Assembly (NCBI GenBank): GCA_002419385.1
Contig: DIFZ01000007.1
Span: 1-40,359, forward strand
Direction of reading: 5' to 3'
Source: Geobacter sp. UBA5735
GTDB taxonomy: Bacteria > Desulfobacterota > Desulfuromonadia > Geobacterales > Geobacteraceae
Length of the DNA stretch: 40,359 nt
Position 1 is the stretch's first letter. Every line of letters begins with the position of its first letter. A model generated the notes under the pieces. That model did not search any database and was not told the origin of the DNA. It worked only from the letters and a program-made list of their open reading frames with translations. Below are positions 8,207-17,762 of this stretch, piece after piece. A program made the position numbers and the translations under genes.

Positions 8207-8650
8207 ATGCTTATTGAGAAAATTCGGGCAGACAGGCTGAACGCCATGAAGGCCAAGGACGAAAAAAAGAGAAACCTTCTCGGCGTGCTGATCGCCGATG
8301 CATGCAAGGATGTGAAACAGCCTGACGATACCGCGGTCGTCAGATTCGTGAAAAAATTCATCGAAAACGCCAAAGAAAACCTGCAGGCGCTCGACAAGAG
8401 CGGCGGGACCTCCACTGCCCGGGATGATACCCGGCGAGAGATCGACATTCTCATGGACTATCTCCCCTCCCAGCTGACCGGCGACTCACTGGCGGAAGCA
8501 ATCGGCAAGGTGATGGTGCTTGAAGCCATCGAAGCGCTTCCGTCGAACATGGGCAAGGTCATGAAGGCAATGGGAGTCCATTATACGGGACAGTACGACG
8601 GGAAAGAAGCCAGCGAACTGGTAAAAGGCATCCTGTCAGGAAAGTCATGA
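8207..8650 (+). CDS. yqeY: GatB/YqeY domain protein
   Basis: A 147-residue YqeY-like protein. The N-terminal helices (IRADRLNAMKAKDEKKRNLL) and the C-terminal helical domain with LPSNMGKVMKAMG match the family, which shares its domain with the tail of the GatB amidotransferase subunit and is thought to bind tRNA or assist amidation. The usual family signature near the middle, here EIDILMDYLPSQLT, is present. The ATG at 8207 is preceded by an AAAGG site. The gene may be cotranscribed with the Fe-S protein gene upstream, 114 bp away. Its function in cells is not well established even for characterised relatives. Confidence 0.88.
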   Translation: MLIEKIRADRLNAMKAKDEKKRNLLGVLIADACKDVKQPDDTAVVRFVKKFIENAKENLQALDKSGGTSTARDDTRREIDILMDYLPSQLTGDSLAEAIGKVMVLEAIEALPSNMGKVMKAMGVHYTGQYDGKEASELVKGILSGKS

Positions 8651-8861
8651 GCCCTCGCCTGCATCGGCCTCTGAACGGTGAACAGCCATTCTTCTGCGCA
8701 ACAGGCCGAAGAGCGGCCGGTACGGGAACAGGAACGGAATCGAAAGACACTGTCCATGTGCCTGAGGTGAAGACATTCGCACCATTGAGAGCATATGCTT
8801 CATCACTGCCTTCTTCGAAATACGGGTACAGAATAAATCTGAGAACCAGGGGAATGAAACC

Positions 8862-11453
8862 ATGAAAAATGCAGCCATTGTGTTCTTGTTGATGCTGTCC
8901 ACAATCTGCCTGGCAATGGGGAGGGCCGTTCCGGCCTAGGCCGAGGTCGCTTCAATCGGCATGCTCCCGGTCCAGGATGAAAGCGGTAACCAGATCCCGC
9001 AGAAGCAGCTGCACAAGATCGAACAGGACTTCAAGGAGAAGCTGACCCTTTCCTACCAGGATGTCCTGGTGCGGCCGGTCAAGGGGGCGCAGGAGATTTC
9101 CAGCATGCAGATAGACCAGCTGACGGCCTTGGGCAGGCAGCAGGGAGTCCGGTACCTGCTGCGCTCCGGAATCCTGGGAATCAAAAGCGACAGCGCCCTG
9201 TCATGTGATGTCGGTCTCTACGCAGAACTGATTGCAGTCGACAGCGGCACGGTCACCAGCCTGCGCGCCAACGGCGCCGGAGCGGAAGCCAGCCCGACAA
9301 TCGATGACGTTCGCCGATGGGAAGCTTACAATTTCAAGAGCAGCGCTTTCGCCCGGACCTCCCTGGGCCAGGCCCTGGGCGCTGCCCTTGACCAGTTGGC
9401 GCAACAGGTGCACCAGACGATCGTCCCCTCGGCCCAAACAACAGAAGAAAGCATGCCCGCGGAAACCCAGGCCCAGCAACCTGCCGGCGAGGAGGGCGCG
9501 GCATCATATGAAGACGATCAGGAATTGCAGCAAGTCATCGCCGAAGCCGAATCACTGGTGGCAAGCGGCGCAGCGGAAGGCAGGGATATCACTTCGCTGC
9601 AGCAGGCGCTGGAAGGTTTGCGCTCCTCGCTGGACAACAAGGTTTCCCTGGTAACGCAAGGCCAGGACACCGACGCCGTTGACCAGGAGATTGCCCAGCG
9701 CAAAACCGAATTGCAGAATATCATCGCCGCTTCCACCCAGGAGGCGGTCACCCAGCCGCCCGAGGGCGAACCCCAGCCGGAGAGCGCCGAGATGGCGAGC
9801 GGCATCGCCAAGGTCAATGAACTCCTGAGCGAAGCGTTAAACTGCATACTCAAAATCCAGGAGATCCGCACCGCCCTCACCAGTTTCAGCCAGGACCAGG
9901 CTCCTCCGCCGGGCGACATGGAGGGGGCCTACTTCCCGGTCGAGGAGCCCACGTCCGATATCAGCGGCGTGGTTGCCGATGATGCCGGCAACCCGGTGGA
10001 AGGCGCCACGGTGACCGATCCTGTATCCGGTGCCAGCGCGACCACCGACAGCTCCGGCTCCTACATCATTCCCCACATCCCCAGCGGGCGTTTTGCCACC
10101 ATGAAGGTGTTGAAAGACGGCCGGGAGCTGTCTGCGGGCAAGGTCCAGCTGCAGCCCGGCCGCATGGCCATCGCCGACTGGCAGATCGGGACCGGCGCCG
10201 CCGGCAGGAAAGCCGCCAGGGTCAAGATCCTGCCGTCCAACGTCATCATCGCTGCGAAAGCCGGCGCCAGACCTGCCCAATCGGGAGCAATCAAGGGAGT
10301 GGTGCGCGACGCCAAGGGCAAGCCTGTCGCCCGTGCACTGGTAATGGTCAGGGGCGTGGGGATGGTCCGTACCGATTCACAGGGCAGGTACATGTTCGCC
10401 AACGTGCCCCAGGGCGCTTACCAGGTCCTCGTGCGCACAGGCGGTTCCACCGTCCAGACCCAGCAGGTGAATGTGGCCGGCAAGAAAGTTGTGCAAAGCA
10501 AGACCGTTTACCAGGGCACGTCTCTGACATCCCCTGCCCTTGGCAAACAGGCAGTCCTGACCCGGGGCGCCGGAGCCAGCCTTAAAGGGAACGTGAGCAA
10601 CAGGAGCAGGCAGCCGCTCCCCGGCGCGAAGGTCACTGCGGCATACACTGGCGGTGCCTTGTCTGTCTTCGCCAATAGCCAGGGGATTTATGAATTCAAA
10701 GGCTTGAAGCAGGGAACCTACCGGCTGCTGGCCAGAAAAGCCGGCTACCAGGAAGCGAGCGGAACTGTCGCCTTGAAGGGCGCCCAGAGCGTCGTGCGGG
10801 ATTTCACGCTGGAAAAATCGTCAGCCGAGATCCGGAAAGCATTGTCAGTCAAGCCGGCCCCCGCTCCAGGCCGGGCAAAGGGTCATCTTTCCGGTGTGGT
10901 GCGGGATGCCCGGAGCGGCAAACCGCTTGACGACGCCACCGTCCAGGTTTACGGACAGCAGGCCGTACGCACCGATCGAAGGGGCATCTACCACATCAGT
11001 GACGTGCAGCCGGGCAACTGCCGCGTTGCGGCAAGCCACCGGAACTACCAGATGGAAGCCAAAACCGTGGCAGTCCGCTCCAACCATACCAGCACGGAAG
11101 ATTTCTCCCTGAAAGGCATGGAGCGCCAGGAGATCAGGCCCACAACGACTCCCCTGCTCCTGCAACCCGCTGCCGGTTACGGGCAGGTGCGAGGCAGGAT
11201 CACCGACAGCAAGACCGGCAAACCCTTAGCCCAGGCCACTGTCACGCTCGGCAGCCAGAAAACCCGTTCAGGCACATCCGGCAACTACAGCTTTGCGAAC
11301 ATCCCGTCCGGCAACCATTCCATGACCTTCGAAAAAACTAACTATCAGGACGGCAGCAGGCGAATCACGGTACAGGCCGGGAAGACGTCCACTGCCGATA
11401 TCCGACTGGTCCCGAAGCTGAACCTCCCGATGCAGAAAATACTGGTGCACTAG
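8862..11453 (+). CDS. CsgG-like/carboxypeptidase-regulatory repeat protein, interrupted by in-frame TAG
   Basis: An ATG at 8862 with an AGGGGA ribosome site begins a clear signal peptide (MKNAAIVFLLMLSTICLAMG, then RAVPA), but codon 26 is TAG (8937-8939). The same frame then runs uninterrupted for over 830 codons to 11453, starting AEVASIGMLPVQD. The mature part has a CsgG-like alpha/beta region (about the first 155 residues after the stop), a glutamine- and alanine-rich helical middle, and five carboxypeptidase-D regulatory-like beta-sandwich repeats, each with a G.V.D..G.P...A.V pattern and an ..S.G.Y.F..IP.G.Y segment. It is expected to be secreted or periplasmic. A CAG-to-TAG change would restore an AQA cleavage site. 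The in-frame ATG at 8961 would give a protein without signal. No catalytic residues are seen. Confidence 0.8.
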
Positions 11454-11470
11454 CGTATAACACTTCACCT

Positions 11471-11500
11471 GTACCCATCCGGACTTTCCCGGATGGGTAC
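11471..11500. terminator. Bidirectional terminator hairpin
   Basis: A perfect 12-bp stem, GTACCCATCCGG with CCGGATGGGTAC around a 6-nt loop, lies between the converging repeat protein and frameshifted secreted-protein genes. The stem overlaps the stop codon of the latter. Confidence 0.85.
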
Positions 11501-12534
11501 TATCTTATCACCAGACGGTCCACTGCCAGTGAGCCACGCTGGATTGTCAGCATCCCCTGCAGGGTTGTCCAGGCATTCAGCGGGGCGTACCAGGCGTCAC
11601 GCCCGCCAAGGAGCGTGATCGCCTTGCTGCCGCCCAGGGTAAGGTTCTCCGCAAAGGTGACTGCCCGGCCATAGATGGTGTCCGTTGGGCCGGCATTGCC
11701 ATACGCCGCCGTGAGTGACTCGAAACCCTGGGTCGTTGAACTCACCCGTGCCATGAACGAGTAGGGAAAGGTGACGGTAATGTCCCTGTCGCTGTTCATG
11801 GCCACCTGGCAGGACTGGTTGGTCCCGCAGCCCTGGACGGAACCGCTCCACGCGGCCCAGGTCGAGTCGGCGTCGGGAGTCTGGTAAAGGGTGACGTTCG
11901 TCCCGGCAGTGAAATCTGCCTGGCAGGTGCCGCTCATCCCCGAGGCGCTGGATCCGTGGCCGGTGCAGGAAAGCCCCCCGTTGCCGGTAACGGTGCCTCC
12001 CCCCTTGGCTGCTGTGTTGCTCACCACGGTCAGACTGAGACGGTGGGAGACCACAACCGGTTCAGCCCTGCCCATGGTATCACTATAGTAGCTCACTCCA
12101 TCGAGATCGTGAATAGGCACGCTCGGGGAAGCAGAAGGGCCAAGGGGAATGGTCAGGCCGATGGCGGGGTAACTGGCAGCAAAGTCTGTCATGTAACCAT
12201 TACTGTCAAAAATCAAACTGGTGAAATACAGGCCAGTACCAACCCCCGTAGCCGTAAAGGTATAAGGATTGGTGGAAGTTCTTGTCATCGGGACACCAAA
12301 AACGTCAATTGGTGTGCTCTGCAATGCGGCCGTCGGTACCCACCACCAAAGATAGTCGCCATATTCATTCCAGTTTTCGGGTGGGTACTTCGGAGTGGCG
12401 GTCATAAGCTTGTGTCGCAAGACCGGCACGCTGCCGAAAAAACAATAGTTTTTCGTTGGGCGGCAGATAAGCGCTGGTGCCCCCAGCCGAAGCTGAAACC
12501 CACATCTGCACGGTGTTGCCATAGCGGGTTTCAA
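11500..12534 (-). pseudogene. C-terminal part of a frameshifted secreted protein (InlB-like repeat and shared C-terminal module)
   Basis: This frame continues the gene that starts at 13231; its own first codons (up to about 12442) are an artefact of the overlap. True protein sequence resumes at about GSVPVLRHKLMTATPKYPP. It ends with a disulfide-type InlB-like repeat (SLTVVSNTAAKGGGTV through WAAWSGSVQGCGTNQSCQVAM and DITVTF), then a tail containing ESLTAAYGNAGPTDTIYG, FAENLTLGGSKAITLLGG, and a final strand GSLAVDRLVIR at the stop codon. The same repeat-plus-tail occurs in two other secreted proteins of this window. No enzyme motif was recognised. The reading frame joins to the upstream part if one base is removed from the A6 run at 12437-12442. 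Confidence 0.75.
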
Positions 12535-13231
12535 CCATTGACTGCATCATGAGATACTGTCCGGCATTAGTCGTCTTGGTAATCGATGACTTGAAACCGG
12601 TATGGGGTCCACCGTCCTCGGCAAAAGCTTGGTGAGTGGCGAAATCATAATTGATCTCGCTCAGCAGGAAAAATATCGTGACATATCCACTCGAAGTTTC
12701 ATAGAGCAGAAGCAAACCGGTTTCCACATCAAAATAGGCAATCCCGGTACTGAACTGGTCAATATAATAAACTATCTTTACCAGCTCGCGCTGAGCCTGG
12801 AGATCGAACAACGTTTTTATCGGAAGAAGGAGGTAGTCAAAGGAAAACTGCTGCAGAAAGCTTTCATACGTATGCGTTTCCCGCAGTACCGTGGCGATCA
12901 CCTGCCCTTTCCAGGTGTCTCCACTCTGCAGGGTCTGGAGCACATCCGGGTGTATCCAGCAGGGCCCCTTGTCGAGAAAGGAATGATTGCTGGTCTCTAC
13001 CGGGCCGACAGAAGCCCAGTAGTTTACTCCTGAATGTTTGGTCACTTGCACATTTGCGCCGCTGACAGCGCTGAACAGATAGGCTTCCTCAGCATTCTGG
13101 GATCCTGCGGCGCCAAAATACCATGCGCGCACGCCCTGTTGCATCCATCCCACATCCTGGGCCCGGACGCCCGCCACACCGAGACTCAGCCACAGCGAGA
13201 ACACCAGGCAGGAAAATGCCGCCTTTTTCAT
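12365..13231 (-). CDS. N-terminal part of a frameshifted secreted protein of unknown function
   Basis: The ATG at 13231 follows AGGAGG with a 7-base spacer and opens a signal peptide (KKAAFSCLVFSLWLSLGVAG, cleavage after VRAQ or nearby). The mature region contains no domain that I recognise; it is rich in aromatic and beta-type segments (YESFLQQFSFDYLLLPIK, DVETGLLLLYETSSGYV). Protein-like sequence continues to NEKLLFF, after which this frame becomes unrelated sequence and stops at 12365. The other minus-strand frame carries on with GSVPVLRHK. The two are one gene of about 575 residues interrupted at a T6 run (A6 at 12437-12442 on the plus strand). It is either a recent mutation, a phase-variable tract or a sequencing error. 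Confidence 0.75.
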   Translation of the reverse strand: MKKAAFSCLVFSLWLSLGVAGVRAQDVGWMQQGVRAWYFGAAGSQNAEEAYLFSAVSGANVQVTKHSGVNYWASVGPVETSNHSFLDKGPCWIHPDVLQTLQSGDTWKGQVIATVLRETHTYESFLQQFSFDYLLLPIKTLFDLQAQRELVKIVYYIDQFSTGIAYFDVETGLLLLYETSSGYVTIFFLLSEINYDFATHQAFAEDGGPHTGFKSSITKTTNAGQYLMMQSMVETRYGNTVQMWVSASAGGTSAYLPPNEKLLFFRQRAGLATQAYDRHSEVPTRKLE

Positions 13232-13660
13232 GGTCCGTACCTCCTGCTGCAGGCGCACCAGGGGACCCGCCTTCAGCAAATCTTTACCGTACCGGTTATG
13301 GCTTCGCGTTCGTGCTGCTCAAGAGGATGGCAATAAATACCGGATGTGTGCCATGATGAGCTTCAACAGGTCGTGGAGAGTTGTTTATGCAGACAAATAA
13401 TCAAAATTTCGGCTTTGTAGCAATTCTAACTGTACCACCTGGATTGTCAATTGAACCGGGAGGTTATAATGCCCGGACATGAACGGGTTGCTGACCGGAT
13501 CCATCACGGATGGGCCATGGCGGCACAAGCACCAGATGGAAACGGGCACTGAAAACCGGCAGGCACGCTCTTGGAATTGTCACGCCAAGATGGTATGGTT
13601 GACGACCTGCTGGAACGAATAATCAGGATAACACCTCATTCATGCAAGGCATAACACTCA
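13232..13660. other. Intergenic region between divergent secreted-protein gene and topA
   Basis: About 430 bases with no convincing gene. A weak promoter-like pair (TTGTCA and TATAAT, spaced only 15 bp) lies near 13446-13472 facing topA. A 47-codon ORF from 13480 has no good ribosome site and was not called. Confidence 0.5.
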
Positions 13661-15538
13661 ATGCTCATTATTGTCGAATCGCCGACCAAGGCGAAGAAAA
13701 TACAGTCGATTCTCAAGGTGAAAACCATGTCCACGGTCGGGCATTTCAAAGATCTCCCCGACAGCCGGATGGGTGTCGATCTCAAGACCTATGAACCGAC
13801 GTTTGTCTACCACGAAAAGAAAAAACACCTGCCGAAGCAACTGCAGGCAGCGGCACAGGGCGAAACCGTCATGCTCGCCGGAGACCCGGACCGGGAAGGT
13901 TACGCCATCAGCTGCCACATTCATGAGGAAGTGAAAGCGGTCGCAAGGGAATGCCTGCGCATGGAGGTGTACGAGGTCACCGAAAAGGGCCTGAAGGAGG
14001 CCCTTGCCAGGGCTGTGCCGTTCGAGGAGACAAACAGGGGCCTCTACGACGCATTCCTCGGCCGGAGGATCGGCGACCGGCTGGTGGGTTACATCCTCTC
14101 TCCCCTGGCAAGCAAAAGCCTCCGCAGGAAATACAGCGTCGGGCGGGTACAGTCCCCGGCCGTCCGCCTGGTGGTGGACCGGGAGAGAGAAATCCGGAAC
14201 TTCACCCCGGCCCCGTACTGGGTGATTGATATAGAACTGGACAAGGAAGGCGCGGTATTCCTCGCCCGCCACGTCAAGGGGAAGTTCGGGAAGCTGGACG
14301 AGGCCCGGGCAGTCATGGATGGGCTCCGGGGGGAAACCCACGCCCGTGCGGTCAAAGTCGAGAAAAAGGACTCCCGCCAGTCCCCCAAACCGCCGTTCAC
14401 GACCGTTGACCTGCAGGCAGCCGCTGCCGCGCGCCTGAAGTTCACCCCGGAACAGACAATGAAGCTGGCGCAGGGACTTTTCGACCACGGTCTGACCACC
14501 TATCACCGCACCGATTCCGTGCGCATGGATGAGTCCTTCATCACCGAGATACGCACGTTCCTGGAAAAAGCTCTCGGAGCAGCATATCTTCCCGCCAAAC
14601 CCCACCGGTTCAAATCGAAAAACACTCAGGCCGACGCCCATGAAGGCATCCGCCCCACCCATATGCACTCGGCCGCTGAGATACCCGACATGATCAGGAA
14701 AGAGGGGCTTACCGCGGACCATGCCAGGCTCTACGACCTCATATTCAGGCGAGCAATCGCAAGCCAGATGGCCCCTGCACTCTACGACTCCACAACCATG
14801 CTCTTCGAGGTGGCCGGACAGAAGTTCAAGGCCTCCGGCAGGGTCCTGAAATTCGAAGGTTTTCTCAAAGTCTACGCTGACATTGATGAGGAAAAGGAAA
14901 AAAAGGGGGAAGAAGAGAAGCTGCAGCTGCTCCCTCCGGTAGATGTGGGCGAGCTGGTGCCGAAGCGGAGGGAAATCCTGGAGGAGAAAAAAACCAAACC
15001 ACCCGGCAGGTTCACGCTGGGCTCCCTGGTCAAGGAGCTGGAGCGGCTTGGCATCGGCCGCCCGTCAACCTACGCCACCATCACCAAGAACATCATCGAC
15101 CGGGGTTATATAAAAGAGCAAAAAGGCAAGGTCGTTCCCCTGCAACCAGGAGAAGACCTCGTCGACTATCTGGCTGAAAAGCATCCCTGGGTGATCGATT
15201 ACGCGCTTACCAGCAGGATGGAAAACTTTCTGGACCTGATCGTGGAGAAAAAGGAAACCTGGCAGCGCTTCTGCAGGGGCGTCCACCGCAAGATGGGGTT
15301 TTACGAGCCGCCCGCGCCGGCTGCCAACGGCGGCCCGAGCGATGCCCAGCTGAAATACGCCCGTGACCTGGCGGCAAGGAACAACCTCGTCATCCCCGAA
15401 GAGACGCTCCGGAACGGCAGGGCACTATCCCGATGGATTGAGGGATTCGCGGGGAACAAGGGATCGGAAGCGGAGAGAGCAGTATCGGACAAGCCTGCAA
15501 CAGACAAGGAAGCCGTGGATGGCACGATCAAGAGCTAG
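13661..15538 (+). CDS. topA: DNA topoisomerase I (type IA), short form without zinc fingers
   Basis: A 625-residue type IA topoisomerase, which relaxes negative supercoils by transient single-strand cleavage. The TOPRIM domain starts MLIIVESPTKAKKI (Glu7) and carries the acidic triad in AGDPDREGYAIS (Asp75, Asp77, Glu79). The catalytic tyrosine is Tyr281 in TTYHRTDS. Later motifs YSVGRVQSPAVRLVVDRE and LGIGRPSTYATI also fit. The usual DREGEAI motif reads DREGYAI here, and the C-terminal zinc fingers of the standard enzyme are absent; the tail instead has PSDAQLKYARDLAARNN, a segment found in some accessory topoisomerases. It is probably a second, specialised copy rather than the housekeeping TopA. 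Its stop codon overlaps that of the convergent PadR gene. Confidence 0.93.
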   Translation: MLIIVESPTKAKKIQSILKVKTMSTVGHFKDLPDSRMGVDLKTYEPTFVYHEKKKHLPKQLQAAAQGETVMLAGDPDREGYAISCHIHEEVKAVARECLRMEVYEVTEKGLKEALARAVPFEETNRGLYDAFLGRRIGDRLVGYILSPLASKSLRRKYSVGRVQSPAVRLVVDREREIRNFTPAPYWVIDIELDKEGAVFLARHVKGKFGKLDEARAVMDGLRGETHARAVKVEKKDSRQSPKPPFTTVDLQAAAAARLKFTPEQTMKLAQGLFDHGLTTYHRTDSVRMDESFITEIRTFLEKALGAAYLPAKPHRFKSKNTQADAHEGIRPTHMHSAAEIPDMIRKEGLTADHARLYDLIFRRAIASQMAPALYDSTTMLFEVAGQKFKASGRVLKFEGFLKVYADIDEEKEKKGEEEKLQLLPPVDVGELVPKRREILEEKKTKPPGRFTLGSLVKELERLGIGRPSTYATITKNIIDRGYIKEQKGKVVPLQPGEDLVDYLAEKHPWVIDYALTSRMENFLDLIVEKKETWQRFCRGVHRKMGFYEPPAPAANGGPSDAQLKYARDLAARNNLVIPEETLRNGRALSRWIEGFAGNKGSEAERAVSDKPATDKEAVDGTIKS

Positions 15539-15951
15539 TGCCCCCCGTCTTGGTGAACAGCCTTTCCCAGAACGGCTCCCACGTCATTCACGAACCTCGT
15601 GAGTGACTTTGACATCCGCTCCAGCACCACCATCCATTCGTGCAGATGCTCCTCCCCCTCCGGTGTCAGTTCGTAAACCCTGCGCGCAGCCCCGGCCCCA
15701 CTGACATCCCAGTTGGAGACCACAAAGCCGTTTTCTTCAAGCCTGCGCAGCGTCCGGTACAAGGCGCCTGGTTCGATGCGTGAATCAGTGAGCGCGTTGT
15801 CGTTCAAAGCGCCGACCAGATCGTAACCGTGAGTCCTGCCCCGGGTTTTCAGGAGAAACAGGGTTACGGGCTCGACAAACCGGTACAGATTGCCCATGCC
15901 GCAGGTACAGGGGCGTTCCGGGCCGTGTCGATGACATATTCCTCGGGGCAT
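15535..15951 (-). CDS. PadR-family transcriptional regulator
   Basis: A 138-residue winged-helix regulator of the PadR family. The core runs from FVEPVTLFLLKTRGRTHGYD through RIEPGALYRTLRRLEENGFV to AARRVYELTPEGEEHL, which are the typical helix-turn-helix and wing segments. The C-terminal helix (MVVLERMSKSLTRFV) would form the dimer. The N-terminus has an unusual cysteine/histidine set, CHRHGPERPCTCG, which could bind metal or an Fe-S cluster and might make it redox- or metal-responsive; that is inference. It converges on topA with overlapping stop codons. The upstream 270-bp gap contains no other gene, and its target is not evident from the neighbours. Confidence 0.9.
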   Translation of the reverse strand: MPRGICHRHGPERPCTCGMGNLYRFVEPVTLFLLKTRGRTHGYDLVGALNDNALTDSRIEPGALYRTLRRLEENGFVVSNWDVSGAGAARRVYELTPEGEEHLHEWMVVLERMSKSLTRFVNDVGAVLGKAVHQDGGH

Positions 15952-16220
15952 GGTGAATCACTCCTTATCTGATTTCCATCCGAAAACAGCATTCCTGTCG
16001 ATCCGGTCTTGCAGGCGACTCCGGGAAAAACCGCATGCCCGCCACCGTTGCACCTGCGCCATGATGGGGATTCATTTCACCAATGTCAAGCTGCAACTGT
16101 CAGCCATATCAGCAAACTGTCGAAAAACCATAGCTATTACGGAGCCCATCTGCGGCGTTGCGCGGTGCTCGCACCATCGCCTATCGAAGTGCTGCGCTCC
16201 GGCCTGCGCCGCAAAGGACG

Positions 16221-17762
16221 TCAGCCTCGCTGCCATTTCAACCACCGGGACAGCACCCTTTTCAGGCAAGGGGTCAGACGGGTGCGGTTGTAAGCGTCGG
16301 CCAGCTTTCTCACGACTTCGGCCTGGGTGGGATAGGGATGAATGGTCCGGCCGATGGACGACAACCCCAAACCATTGGTCATGGCAAGGGAAAACTCGTT
16401 GATCATCTCACCGGCATGGCGTGCCACGATCGTGGCGCCGAGCATCCGGTCCGTCCCCTTTTTCAGATGCACCCGGGCAAACCCCTCGGTCTCGCCGTCC
16501 AGTACGGCCCTGTCCACATCCGCCAGCTGCACGGTCAGCGTCTGGACGGCGAACCCGCGCTGTTCGGCATCCCGGGCGTACATCCCCACATGGGCGATTT
16601 CCGGGTCGGTGTAGGTGCACCACGGCACGACGAGGGCCGAGCTCTTCCTGCGCCCGTTGAACAGGGCATTGGCGATAAGGATCCGCGCAAGGGCGTCGGC
16701 AGTATGGGTGAACTTGTACGGGAAGCAGATATCTCCGGCAGCGTACACGCGAGGATTGCTGGTGCGGAGCCGGTCATCGACCGTTATCCCCCGCAGCGGG
16801 TCGTAATCGATACCCGCGGCTTCCAGGCCGAGCCCTTCCACGTTCGGCGCCCGTCCGACGCCGACCAGGATCGCATCCGCATCGATCCCGCCTTGCCTGC
16901 CGCCATACTCGAAGCGAAGAAGCTTTTCCCCTCCTTGACGGGAAACCCGGAGCCCCTGGACTGGCAGATAGAGTTCGATTCCCGCCCGTGCAAAAACCTT
17001 GTGCAGAATTCCCGCGGCATCGGGATCCTCGCGGGGGAGGATGTGTTCCGATCGATGCCCCACCATGCTCACCCTGCTGCCGAGACGTGCAAAGGCCTGT
17101 GCAAGCTCGCAGCCGATGGGGCCGGCGCCGATCACGGCGAGCCGGGGTGGGAGCTCCGTCAGGGAGAAGACCGTTTCATTGGTGAGATAGCCTGCCTCGG
17201 CGAGACCGGGTATGGGCGGTGCGGCCGCCCTGGCTCCGGCGCATACGGCAGCCTTGGCGAAACGCAGCTGCTTGCCCTCGACCTCCAGCACGTCCGGACC
17301 GGCAAACCGGCCTTCCCCGAAATAGACATCCACCCCCAGTTCGTCCCTGAACCGGGCCGCGGAATCATGGATGCTGATATCCGATCTCAGTCGCCGCACC
17401 CGCTCCATGACCGCACTGAAATCAACCGTGATCGGCTCGCCGCAGGATATGCCGAACTCTCCTGCGCCGCGAACCCCGTGCACCGCCCGCGATGCACTGA
17501 TGAAGCCCTTGGAGGGAACGCACCCCACGTTCAGGCAGTCGCCCCCCATGAGGTGACGCTCGACCAGCGCCACCTTTGCCCCCAGGCCGGCAGCGCCGGC
17601 TGCCGTCACCAGGCCCGCGGTGCCGGCGCCGACCACCACCAGGTTATAGCGGCCGGCCGGCTCGGGATTGGCCCATTCAGCGGGATGGACATTGGCGACG
17701 AGATGCGCGTTGTGCTCATCCCGGGGCATCAGTTCCTGCTGTTTGTTCATGACACTAACCAT
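16221..17762 (-). CDS. FAD-dependent pyridine nucleotide-disulfide oxidoreductase (mercuric reductase/Lpd-like)
   Basis: A 513-residue class I flavin disulfide reductase. It has an FAD-binding motif (LVVVGAGTAGLVTAAG), the redox-active disulfide GGDCLNVGCVPSK, an NAD(P)-binding motif (LAVIGAGPIGCELAQAF), the second FAD motif VYAAGDI, and the catalytic base region HPYPTQAEVVRKLAD. It lacks the lipoyl-enzyme context of a real dihydrolipoamide dehydrogenase and the C-terminal Cys-Cys pair and metal-binding domain of MerA, so the substrate is unknown. Members of this branch are often labelled mercuric reductase-like. The start may be the ATG at 17762 or at 17750. A small ORF overlaps its start by 8 bases, and the gene diverges from another flavin oxidoreductase gene. 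Confidence 0.92.
   Translation of the reverse strand: MVSVMNKQQELMPRDEHNAHLVANVHPAEWANPEPAGRYNLVVVGAGTAGLVTAAGAAGLGAKVALVERHLMGGDCLNVGCVPSKGFISASRAVHGVRGAGEFGISCGEPITVDFSAVMERVRRLRSDISIHDSAARFRDELGVDVYFGEGRFAGPDVLEVEGKQLRFAKAAVCAGARAAAPPIPGLAEAGYLTNETVFSLTELPPRLAVIGAGPIGCELAQAFARLGSRVSMVGHRSEHILPREDPDAAGILHKVFARAGIELYLPVQGLRVSRQGGEKLLRFEYGGRQGGIDADAILVGVGRAPNVEGLGLEAAGIDYDPLRGITVDDRLRTSNPRVYAAGDICFPYKFTHTADALARILIANALFNGRRKSSALVVPWCTYTDPEIAHVGMYARDAEQRGFAVQTLTVQLADVDRAVLDGETEGFARVHLKKGTDRMLGATIVARHAGEMINEFSLAMTNGLGLSSIGRTIHPYPTQAEVVRKLADAYNRTRLTPCLKRVLSRWLKWQRG

Noticed and set aside
12365..12534. Programmed ribosomal frameshifting in the secreted protein gene
   Set aside because: The tract is a plain T6 run on the coding strand and no stimulatory stem-loop or pseudoknot was seen after it. 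A simple indel or sequencing error explains it better.
13658..14722. A 354-codon minus-strand ORF opposite topA
   Set aside because: It lies entirely antisense to the conserved topoisomerase domains and shows no recognisable features.
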